A program made the position numbers and the translations under genes. From Planktomarina sp. (GTDB taxonomy: Bacteria; Pseudomonadota; Alphaproteobacteria; Rhodobacterales; Rhodobacteraceae), in assembly GCA_020630015.1 (NCBI GenBank), contig JAHDCF010000003.1, positions 1-64,000 on the forward strand: a DNA stretch of 64,000 nt, written 5' to 3'. Positions 57,417 to 64,000 of this stretch are shown one piece after another. The first letter of the stretch is position 1; each line of letters opens with the position of its first letter. The notes under the pieces are model-generated. The model was not told where the DNA came from, made no database searches, and saw only the letters and a list, made by a program, of their open reading frames with translations.

Positions 57417-58049
57417 TCATCCCTTTTCAATCTCGAAGTCTTTGAAGGCCAGCACTGCGGCGGCCGCAATCATCAGGCCACCAGAGACGCGCGTAAGCAC
57501 CGGCCCCTGAAGCCAAACCAGTTTTGTTTTCACGCGATCAGCCCCCCAGCCGTAGGCAAACAGCTGAACCCCATCGACCAGCACATAGGTCGCGCCCAAG
57601 ATCAAAAGCTGGGGCACCAAAGGCGCAGATGGATCCAGAAACTGGGGGAATAAGGCCGCAAAGAAGATCACTGCCCAAGGGTTTGCCATTGCAGTCACAA
57701 AACCTTGGCCAAACAGCTTGCGCAGGCGTGTGTGTTGGGCGGCTTCCAACCCTTGCGGTTCAACCTGGCCAAACAGCATTTTCAGGCCAAGATACAAAAG
57801 AAAGGCCACACCGGCCCATTTGATCGCCATAAGTGCCCAAGCCGTTGTGGCCAACACGGCTGCCAAACCAAAGGCCGCCACAATCATCTGCACCATATTT
57901 GCAGATAAATCACCGGCAATCGTCGCGAGGTTCCGTTTGGGTCCATGACGCATACCATTCGCAATCGAAAGCAATTCGGTACTGTCCGGCGGCCCTGTGA
58001 AAAAGACCGCCAAAGTGACAAGATAAAGGCTGTAGACCTCCCACGTCAT
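57417..58049 (-). CDS. LysE/RhtB-type exporter (copy B)
   Basis: 210 residues from ATG 58049, which overlaps the previous stop by ATGA; longer starts upstream overlap that gene heavily. Six predicted membrane segments with the early FFTGPPDSTELLSIANGMRHG (the G-P-x-D motif) and NPWAVIFFAALFPQFLDPS typical of the LysE/RhtB family. These export amino acids or their derivatives. It is directly followed by the copy B dehydrogenase. Confidence 0.88.
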   Translation of the reverse strand: MTWEVYSLYLVTLAVFFTGPPDSTELLSIANGMRHGPKRNLATIAGDLSANMVQMIVAAFGLAAVLATTAWALMAIKWAGVAFLLYLGLKMLFGQVEPQGLEAAQHTRLRKLFGQGFVTAMANPWAVIFFAALFPQFLDPSAPLVPQLLILGATYVLVDGVQLFAYGWGADRVKTKLVWLQGPVLTRVSGGLMIAAAAVLAFKDFEIEKG

Positions 58050-58465
58050 GTCGTAGCCCAATAAAGAAACAGACATCCAGCATAGAACCAATCCACGGTC
58101 ACACACCCGCTGGTATACCACTTGAAAAACACGGTTCCGTTTCCGCTGTGCTTTAGCAAATCCCAAACCCCATGCAAAAAGATCGCGGTAACGACAAAAA
58201 GAGGGTTCCAAAGGCCGAGGATCGACATTGCAATCAAACCGGAGGCAATTGTTGTCTCAAGTGAGAAGAAATTTCCAGCTTTGACGGCAGCCCAAGGGTA
58301 GGTGAAATTCATTATTACTGAAAAGAACACTGCCAAGGGCCAAACCGTTTCAACTGGCAAGCTCGCATGAGTCACAATGATCCCCAGAACATAGATCGTG
58401 CACAGCACCTTGAGGCCCATAAAATTTCTGGTCCAAATGGATTCGTGACTATTGATCCAGCTCAT
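58046..58465 (-). CDS. Unrecognised small membrane protein
   Basis: 139 residues, about four membrane segments (VLCTIYVLGIIVTHASL; PLAVFFSVIMNFTYPWAAV; ASGLIAMSILGLWNPLFVVTAIFLHGVW; VDWFYAGCLFLYWA). Before the last is HGVWDLLKHSGNG, and it ends GCVTVDWFYAGCLFL. I do not recognise the family with confidence; the last part recalls DUF6010. It overlaps both neighbours by ATGA, so it belongs to the N-methyl operon. Confidence 0.6.
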   Translation of the reverse strand: MSWINSHESIWTRNFMGLKVLCTIYVLGIIVTHASLPVETVWPLAVFFSVIMNFTYPWAAVKAGNFFSLETTIASGLIAMSILGLWNPLFVVTAIFLHGVWDLLKHSGNGTVFFKWYTSGCVTVDWFYAGCLFLYWATT

Positions 58466-58917
58466 GGATACATTTCCGAATACTTGGTCTTGTAGAGGGC
58501 TATCATCTCCTCCTCGGTCACGCCATCGTCATACGGGGGCGTTGATAGGGGCTTGCAGGCCGTCACATCGATCAAGACAATTGCGTTTATTCGACCTTCA
58601 AGTTCACCCCACACATCACTCCATTGTGGGGCGAGCTTTTCATATTCTTGTGTTCCCCGCCGTATAACCCGTGTGTCACCCCGTACCCGGCATCCCTTTC
58701 TGGTGAAGGCATCAACAAAGTTAACTTCCACTTCTGGACTGTGGCCAATATTCTGCAAAGTTCCCGGTGATCTGATTTCACCAAAAGCTATTGTCGCATC
58801 ATCCAACACCACAAAAGTGCCCTTGGGGCTAACGGCCGGACGCCCGCCGGGTGTGACGCTGGCCACAAATCCAAGACGGACACGTTCGATTGTTTGAATG
58901 GCGGACGGGTTTAACAT
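58462..58917 (-). CDS. Pyridoxamine 5'-phosphate oxidase-family (flavin-fold) protein
   Basis: 151 residues from ATG 58917, with AAAGGAAA before it and a one-base overlap with the stop of the methyltransferase gene. LGFVASVTPGGRPAVSPKGTF, LDDATIAFGEIRSPGTLQNI and EVEVNFVDAFTRKGCRVRG are the split-barrel FMN/F420-binding fold. Members are often oxidoreductases or flavin carriers. Its job in the cluster is unknown. Confidence 0.82.
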   Translation of the reverse strand: MLNPSAIQTIERVRLGFVASVTPGGRPAVSPKGTFVVLDDATIAFGEIRSPGTLQNIGHSPEVEVNFVDAFTRKGCRVRGDTRVIRRGTQEYEKLAPQWSDVWGELEGRINAIVLIDVTACKPLSTPPYDDGVTEEEMIALYKTKYSEMYP

Positions 58918-59786
58918 CACTTTCCTTTGAACTCTGCTGCCAACGCTGCGATATGCGCCGGGCCCACTTCACAACACCCACCAATCATTGTGGCCCCAAG
59001 ATCAGCCCAAGTTTTAGCAAATTCCAAATAATCTGCCGGTCCCAAATCAGTGCGCGTCTTTAGAATATCAACGGTGGCACCCACCTTATTGAAATCCGCG
59101 TGGATGCCCGTAAATCCATTGGCATACGCCCCAAAGGGAACATCTGCTTGCGCCAAAATTGGCAGGCCCTGTGAAACCACCTCTGGCAATGAACAATTTA
59201 GATTCACAAAGGCCGGTTTGAATTCTTCAATCAATGGAAACACTTCTTCCAATGCCTCTCCGGATCGCAGTTTTGTCCCTTCGGCATCATCCACCGTCAA
59301 AGACAACCAAACCGGCAAGCCCGTTTCAGCACACCCCAAAAGACCGCCGCGCGCCTGATCCACGCTTGCCATGGTTTCCAGTATGTGCACATCCACATAT
59401 TGTGACTGGCGTTTGGCCAACGGGGCATAAGCCGCCGCCGCATCCGCAGCTGGAGGGGCTTTGTCAGGCTGATAAGAAAACCCCTGTGGGCCCATTGATC
59501 CGGCCACAATCCCACCACCGTTTGCGTCCCGTGCTGCCACCGCAATTTCACAGGCCAGTTCGGTCAATTCATCTATGCGCGGCAACAACCCTTCAGGTTC
59601 CAATCGATCTGGAAGAACGGCATATGTGTCTGTGGTCACGACATCCGCCCCTGCGGCAAAGTAATCATCATGAACAGCACGCACCAATTCAGGCGCATCC
59701 AACAAAGCCTGCGTTGACCAAAGGCCCGTCGCACGTCCCGCGCGGGCAATCAGCTCTTGCCCCAATCCACCGTCCAGAATGATCAT
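58917..59786 (-). CDS. Homocysteine S-methyltransferase family protein
   Basis: 289 residues from ATG 59786, with AAAGGACAAG upstream; the frame opens further but is not protein-like there. IILDGGLGQELIARAG is the barrel start; the zinc cysteines are NLNCSLPE and GGCCEVGPAHI (Gly-Gly-Cys-Cys). The family moves a methyl group from betaine, S-methylmethionine or a similar donor to homocysteine. Sitting between the two methylamine dehydrogenase genes, it suits betaine or related methyl-donor use. Confidence 0.9.
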   Translation of the reverse strand: MIILDGGLGQELIARAGRATGLWSTQALLDAPELVRAVHDDYFAAGADVVTTDTYAVLPDRLEPEGLLPRIDELTELACEIAVAARDANGGGIVAGSMGPQGFSYQPDKAPPAADAAAAYAPLAKRQSQYVDVHILETMASVDQARGGLLGCAETGLPVWLSLTVDDAEGTKLRSGEALEEVFPLIEEFKPAFVNLNCSLPEVVSQGLPILAQADVPFGAYANGFTGIHADFNKVGATVDILKTRTDLGPADYLEFAKTWADLGATMIGGCCEVGPAHIAALAAEFKGK

Positions 59787-59850
59787 CGCTTGTCCTTTCT
59801 TCAAGACTAAGAAGTCTTTGCTGAATGAGGCATTGCCCCGAATATGTGGT

Positions 59851-59872
59851 GTGGGCGGATTGACCCGCCCAC
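59851..59872 (-). terminator. Hairpin after copy A dehydrogenase
   Basis: GTGGGCGG and CCCGCCCAC pair around a 5-base loop, 10 bases after the stop of the copy A dehydrogenase gene. There is no T run, so it is more likely an mRNA stability or attenuation hairpin than a full terminator, since the methyltransferase follows on the same strand. Confidence 0.55.
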
Positions 59873-59881
59873 CCAATTTGA

Positions 59882-62329
59882 TCAAGCGCGGATGCGCACG
59901 TTTTCAGGATCCCACACGGGCTGATCCGCCTGAACCGTCGCTTTGACACGATCGCCAAATACGTTGATTTCAACCTCTGTGCCAACAGCGTGCAAGCCGA
60001 TATCCAGCATGGCCAGAACGTTGATCTGGCCTGACCGGTAGCCCATGGCGCATGATGTTACGGCACCCACAACCTTATCACCTTGGTAAATCGGCGACAT
60101 GTAAGGCGCATCGCAATCATGGTGATCCATGACCAGCGTGGCAAAGCGTTGTGTCACACCTTGCTGCTTTTCGGCCAGAATGGCTGCTTTACCCGGGAAA
60201 TCTTGCGGTTTGTCCAGCTTAACAAAGCGTTCCAAGCCACCTTCCAAGATGCTGTAGTCTGTTGAAAGGTCACCCTTCCAAGCGCGATAGCCCTTTTCAA
60301 CACGCATCGAATTGAGCGCGTACATTCCGAACGGCACAGCACCTGCGCCAAGAACCGCATCAAAAATTTCAGCCGTATCTTCCATAGAAGAATGGATTTC
60401 CCAACCGAGTTCGCCCGCAAAAGAAACGCGCAACAGATGCACATTTTTGCCAGCCACTTTGCCGGGTTGATGGGTCAGCCAACCCAGTGAAAGATCGGCT
60501 TCTACACCCAACTTTTCGAAAGTTTCCCGTGTGGTCGGACCGCACACGATCAAAGTGTTGAAGTCACGGGTGTGATCGATCAATGACAAACCTTTTGGCA
60601 GCGCTTTCGACAAAACTTCAAAGTCGTGCCATTGCGCAGCAGCAGCGGTGATCAACGTGAACTTATCTTCTTCGTGGCGCACCAAAGACATCTCGGTCAG
60701 GATCTTGCCTTTGCTGTCGGCAAAATAGGCAAGGTTCATCCGACCGATCTTTGGCAAGGCGCCTGTGATCATACCGCGCAGCCATTCAGCCGCACCTTCA
60801 CCTGACAGGTTGTACCGGCTGAACCCGCACAGATCCAAAACGCCGCAACCATCACGAACGGCTTCGACTTCTTCTTTGATGCGCTGTTCCCACGGGCCGG
60901 AACGGCTCCATGTCTCAGTTGTTTCAACCGACGTGTCGTCGCCATCTTTGGCAAACCAGTTGGCCCGTTCCCATCCGTTGTACGCGCCCATCACGCCGCC
61001 CAGTTCGCGGATTTTAGCGTCAACTGGTGACAATTTCTTGTCACGGCCTGCGGGCCATTCCTTTTGCGGAAAGTGGATGCCGTATTCATGGCCATAGGTT
61101 TCCAGCGCTTTGGCATGGCAATGATCGTGGTCGGTGTAATCGGTATAACGGCGGGGGTCAGATGACCAATTGTCGGCTTCGGTTTCCCCATGGATGATCC
61201 ATTCTGAAAGGATCTTACCCGCGCCACCGCCTTGCGCGATGCCGAACGTGAAAGAATGCCCTTCGAATGCGTTGCGCACACCGGGCATTGGGCCAATCAT
61301 TGGCAGGCCGTCAGGGGCATAAGGGATCGGGCCATTGATGTTACGCGCGACACCTTGGGTACCCAAAATCGGAACGCGGGCCATGGCATCTTCAATGTAC
61401 CATTCCAACCGCTCCAGATCATCCGGGTAAAGCTGGAAACTGAAATCTTCGGGCATCGGATCTTCGGGCGTGACCCAATGTGCCTTACAGTTCCGTTCGT
61501 ATGGGCCTAAGTTCAGGCCGTGCTTGTCCTGACGCAGATAGTAAGAGCTGTCGACATCGCGCAGCAAAGGCACCTTGTGACCAACGTCTTTGGTCCATGC
61601 TTCAAGCTCGGGGATTTCATCGGTCAGGAAGTACTGGTGGCTCATCACAACCATAGGCACGGTGCGCCCGCCGAACGGCTTGAACATCTCGCCCACGCGC
61701 TGAGCATAATAGCCGGCGCAATTCACGACCTTTTCACAACGAATGTCGCCCTTGTCGGTTTTCACAATCCATTCATCACCGTCACGTTCAATACCGTTGA
61801 CAGGGCAGAACCGTTCGATCTTTGCGCCCAGATCGCGGGCCCCTTTTGCCATTGCCTGCGTCAGCTGCGCGGGATCCATGTCACCGTCGTAGGGATCCCA
61901 CATACCGCCTTCCAGATCATGAGTTTCCATGAAGGGGTGGGCTTCCTTCATTTCCTCATTGGTCATCATTTCAAGCGGAAGGCCCAGCGCCTGACCCTGT
62001 GCGCAGATCTTTTCGAATTCCATCATGCGTTCTTTGGAATGCGCCAAACGCACCGAACCCGTGACGTGATAGTTGATCGGGTAATCTACGGCTTCGGCCA
62101 AACCGCGATACATCTCGGCCGAATACCGCTGCATGTTCATCACCGCCCAATTGGGTGCAAAGTTCGGGCAGTTTCCGGCCGCATGCCAGGTTGAACCGGC
62201 TGTCAGTTCGTTCTTTTCCAAAAGAACACAGTCTGTCCAACCTTCTTTCGCCAAATGGTACAGAGTCGAGGTTCCGACGACCCCGCCGCCGATGATGACC
62301 ACGCGGGCCGTGCTAGGAATATCAGCCAT
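59882..62329 (-). CDS. FAD-dependent dimethylglycine/sarcosine-type dehydrogenase with GcvT domain (copy A)
   Basis: 815 residues, nearly the same length as copy B. ADIPSTARVVIIGGGVVGTSTLYHLAKEGW starts the FAD domain, with GSTWHAAGNCPNFAPNW (FAD-attachment His) and FGIAQGGGAGKILSEW. The GcvT part has GFSRYNLSGEGAAEWLRG, VCGPTTRETFEKLG and FAGELGWEIHSS. Differences from copy B around the WHAAG loop (GNCPN versus GLIAQ) suggest another substrate. It is 12 bases after a LysE-type gene. The role is tetrahydrofolate-linked N-demethylation by analogy. Confidence 0.9.
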   Translation of the reverse strand: MADIPSTARVVIIGGGVVGTSTLYHLAKEGWTDCVLLEKNELTAGSTWHAAGNCPNFAPNWAVMNMQRYSAEMYRGLAEAVDYPINYHVTGSVRLAHSKERMMEFEKICAQGQALGLPLEMMTNEEMKEAHPFMETHDLEGGMWDPYDGDMDPAQLTQAMAKGARDLGAKIERFCPVNGIERDGDEWIVKTDKGDIRCEKVVNCAGYYAQRVGEMFKPFGGRTVPMVVMSHQYFLTDEIPELEAWTKDVGHKVPLLRDVDSSYYLRQDKHGLNLGPYERNCKAHWVTPEDPMPEDFSFQLYPDDLERLEWYIEDAMARVPILGTQGVARNINGPIPYAPDGLPMIGPMPGVRNAFEGHSFTFGIAQGGGAGKILSEWIIHGETEADNWSSDPRRYTDYTDHDHCHAKALETYGHEYGIHFPQKEWPAGRDKKLSPVDAKIRELGGVMGAYNGWERANWFAKDGDDTSVETTETWSRSGPWEQRIKEEVEAVRDGCGVLDLCGFSRYNLSGEGAAEWLRGMITGALPKIGRMNLAYFADSKGKILTEMSLVRHEEDKFTLITAAAAQWHDFEVLSKALPKGLSLIDHTRDFNTLIVCGPTTRETFEKLGVEADLSLGWLTHQPGKVAGKNVHLLRVSFAGELGWEIHSSMEDTAEIFDAVLGAGAVPFGMYALNSMRVEKGYRAWKGDLSTDYSILEGGLERFVKLDKPQDFPGKAAILAEKQQGVTQRFATLVMDHHDCDAPYMSPIYQGDKVVGAVTSCAMGYRSGQINVLAMLDIGLHAVGTEVEINVFGDRVKATVQADQPVWDPENVRIRA

Positions 62330-62341
62330 TTAAAGACTCCC

Positions 62342-62968
62342 TCAGTCGATGATCAAACGGGCTGCCAGCCCGCCGAATAAGATTGCTGTGATTTTATTTA
62401 GAATCGTAACCCGCGCCCGAAGGGCATCGGCGAAATAGCCCGCAGCAGCCCCCAAACACAAAACGAACAGAAAGCCGTTGAAAGCGAATATCGCCCCCAA
62501 CAGAATAATTTGTATCCAAACTGGACCAATCGTCGGGTCTGTGAATTGCGGGATAAACGCAAAAATAAACAAGGCTGTTTTCGGGTTTAAAACATTCGTT
62601 ACAAAGCCCCGACGGATGGCCTGCCCTATGGAGGGCGCGGCCCGGCCTTGCCCCAGTTCATCGGATGAATTCCACGCCTGCCAAGCCATAAACAACAAAT
62701 AAACAGCACCTGCATATCGGATAATATCGTAAGATGCAGGATAAGCTAAAAGTAATGCAGATACCCCTGCAGCAGCCAACGCAATATGGATCAGAATGCC
62801 AAGGTTGATACCCAGCGCCGCCGCCATTCCGATCTTAGCACCACCTGCAATTCCACTTGCAGAAACGAAAACGAAATCGGCCCCCGGCGTGATATTGAGA
62901 AGAAGACCAGCAACAATAAAGGTCAACAATAGGGTTGGATCCAACCCGATCAACACATCCCAAAGCAT
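62342..62968 (-). CDS. LysE/RhtB-type exporter (copy A)
   Basis: 208 residues. LLTFIVAGLLLNITPGADFVFVSASGIAGG (motif P-G-A/P-D), NVLNPKTALFIFAFIPQFTDP and a six-segment profile mark the LysE/RhtB family, which exports amino acids, homoserine or related compounds. It overlaps the GFA gene by one base (TGATG) and precedes the copy A dehydrogenase by 12 bases, the same order as in copy B. Confidence 0.9.
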   Translation of the reverse strand: MLWDVLIGLDPTLLLTFIVAGLLLNITPGADFVFVSASGIAGGAKIGMAAALGINLGILIHIALAAAGVSALLLAYPASYDIIRYAGAVYLLFMAWQAWNSSDELGQGRAAPSIGQAIRRGFVTNVLNPKTALFIFAFIPQFTDPTIGPVWIQIILLGAIFAFNGFLFVLCLGAAAGYFADALRARVTILNKITAILFGGLAARLIID

Positions 62969-63339
62969 CAGTCAGTCCTCTGAGGCAAGTCATCGGTCAA
63001 ATCATAATAGTCACCCTTGTCCGCAACAAAAATGTGCCGCTGAATTTTTACATTCGTAGGGTCATCTATCGCCCCAAGCGAGAAGCTCATTTTATCTTCG
63101 TCATCGTGTTTCCAAAACAGGAACGAACCACACGTTGAACAAAAACCGCGTTGGGCGACATCGCTGGCGCGATACCATTTCACATCACCCGAGATTTCGA
63201 AACTATCGAAAGGCGCATTGCCAGATGCCCAATAGTGCCCAGACTGTTTTCGACATTGACTGCAATGACACGCAGTGGCCGATGTTGTTTGACCAACCTT
63301 AAATGTTATTTTTTTGCACAAACATGATCCCTGCATCAT
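62968..63339 (-). CDS. GFA family (formaldehyde-activating-type zinc) protein
   Basis: 123 residues from ATG 63339, with AAGGATG upstream. GSCLCKKITF, CHCSQCRKQSG and FCSTCGSFLFWK provide the cysteines of the GFA (Mss4-like) fold. The founding member was named for glutathione-dependent formaldehyde activation; most others have unknown roles. Formaldehyde can be released by N-demethylation, so the position in this operon fits, though it is inference. Confidence 0.88.
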   Translation of the reverse strand: MMQGSCLCKKITFKVGQTTSATACHCSQCRKQSGHYWASGNAPFDSFEISGDVKWYRASDVAQRGFCSTCGSFLFWKHDDEDKMSFSLGAIDDPTNVKIQRHIFVADKGDYYDLTDDLPQRTD

Positions 63340-63346
63340 CACATCC

Positions 63347-63916
63347 TTAATAAACCGGTGGTGCGATCACCCAAATCACCACGCAAGGTGTCTGGGTTGA
63401 CGGATTTTCCCAACGATAGGATTCACCCCGAATGCGGAAACTGTCCCCTTGGGTAAGATCAAAACACTTTTCTGCAATCCACAATTTCAATGATCCTGAA
63501 ACAATGTACCCAACTTCTTGGGTGGGCCTTTGATTGGCGTCGATAAGTTTTGCGCCAGGTTCAAAAGTGGAATGAACAACTTCAAAATCATCCGTTAAGT
63601 CTGGTGACAAAAGCTCCTCTACCAAACCATTTTCACGACTACCGATCGGGCGTCGGCTGTTTTGGCGCACAACAAACCCAGCTTCATGAGCAGGTGCAGG
63701 ACCAGATCCAAAAAGGGACGAAACCGAAATATCCAGCACCTTAGCCAAATCACGAAGATCGCTGATGCCGGGTTCGGACAAATCTCTCTCGACTTGGCTT
63801 AGCCAGCCAACTGAACGCCCCAATCGATCAGCCAAATCCGAGAGAGTCATCCCCCGCGCCTTACGAAGCGCGCGGATGTCGGCCCCCAGAGTTTGACTTT
63901 GGTTCGATTGAAACAT
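63347..63916 (-). CDS. XRE-family regulator with C-terminal cupin
   Basis: 189 residues. N-terminal helix-turn-helix (ALRKARGMTLSDLADRLGRSVGWLSQVERDLSEP, about residues 15-48) and a C-terminal cupin (STFEPGAKLIDANQ, EVGYIVSGSLKLWI, QGDSFRIRGESYRWENPS). Such regulators repress or activate nearby catabolic genes in response to a small ligand bound by the cupin. It is the first gene of the cluster and has two inverted repeats directly upstream. The ligand could be betaine, dimethylglycine or a related compound. Confidence 0.92.
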   Translation of the reverse strand: MFQSNQSQTLGADIRALRKARGMTLSDLADRLGRSVGWLSQVERDLSEPGISDLRDLAKVLDISVSSLFGSGPAPAHEAGFVVRQNSRRPIGSRENGLVEELLSPDLTDDFEVVHSTFEPGAKLIDANQRPTQEVGYIVSGSLKLWIAEKCFDLTQGDSFRIRGESYRWENPSTQTPCVVIWVIAPPVY

Positions 63917-63924
63917 GAATCGCC

Positions 63925-63989
63925 CGTGAAAATTTTTAACTTATTTTCACGCTGATATAATTCGTGAAAAAATGCAAGAATTTTTCACG
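63925..63989. promoter_or_regulatory. Two 27-bp inverted repeats, candidate XRE-cupin operators
   Basis: Box 1 (63925-63951): CGTGAAAA, 11 bases, TTTTCACG. Box 2 (63963-63989): CGTGAAAA, 11 bases, TTTTCACG. Both have the same length and the same arms, with centres 38 bases apart, and a TATAAT-like stretch lies between. Box 1 ends 8 bases before the regulator start codon, so binding could block its own transcription and that of any gene leaving to the right. Confidence 0.8.
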
Positions 63990-64000
63990 GGTATTTGATA

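Noticed and set aside
56675-57445. 256-codon open frame antisense to dehydrogenase copy B
   Set aside because: The same reasoning applies: it sits in a recognised gene, with no family motif.
61520-62194. 224-codon open frame antisense to dehydrogenase copy A
   Set aside because: It is His-rich and lies fully within a strongly supported gene; it is an antisense shadow of GC-rich codons.

Overview
The window looks like a chromosomal segment of a marine alphaproteobacterium of the order Rhodobacterales (Roseobacter group) with moderate-to-low GC. This rests on gene families and gene orders typical of that group: rsmB-heparinase-purH-lspA-DUF3035-M16-M16, mutL-rmuC, an RpoE-ChrR singlet-oxygen module with its DUF1365/DUF3833/SDR operon, a DinB with an N-terminal Cys4 knuckle, and GcvT-fused dimethylglycine/sarcosine dehydrogenases. 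I see no prophage, insertion sequence, plasmid gene or CRISPR array; almost all of the DNA is densely packed core or clade-specific genes.

Layout. 1-3.7 kb: end of a peptidoglycan-binding protein, rpmJ, tRNA-Val, an N-formylglutamate amidohydrolase, dinB, a Nudix hydrolase. 3.7-6.4 kb: a tandem glycine riboswitch in front of a DadA-like amino acid dehydrogenase, then an SPFH/NfeD membrane pair. 6.4-12.2 kb: an unknown membrane protein, pyrF, clpB, a DUF481 outer-membrane protein. 12.4-16.5 kb: a formate dehydrogenase alpha subunit coupled to a small exported protein. 16.5-23.0 kb: the RpoE-ChrR divergon. 23.0-35.6 kb: speB-rmuC-mutL and the M16/lspA/purH/rsmB block. 35.6-47.5 kb: dapB, then a rbfA-truB-rpsO-pnp translation/RNA block interrupted by two convergent RTX genes and by two lipid-type oxygenase genes. 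47.6-54.8 kb: an L,D-transpeptidase, katG, a 1-Cys peroxiredoxin, an aldehyde dehydrogenase, a histidine kinase, a pseudouridine synthase.

54.9-64.0 kb is the most interesting part. It is a nine-gene minus-strand array headed by an XRE-cupin regulator, whose upstream region carries two 27-bp inverted repeats with the same CGTGAAAA arms. The array contains two copies of a [LysE-type exporter + FAD/GcvT-fused methylamine dehydrogenase] unit, separated by a homocysteine S-methyltransferase, a flavin-fold protein and an unknown membrane protein, with a formaldehyde-activating-type (GFA) protein near the top. This reads as a regulated N-methyl (glycine-betaine/dimethylglycine/sarcosine-like) demethylation system that moves methyl groups to tetrahydrofolate and homocysteine, with paired export functions.

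The one-carbon theme recurs: the formylglutamate hydrolase (releases formate), formate dehydrogenase, PurH (uses 10-formyl-THF) and the glycine riboswitch-DadA unit all touch glycine or C1 chemistry. That they form one network is my inference and is not shown by the sequence. All functional calls come from reading motifs by eye; no database search was run.
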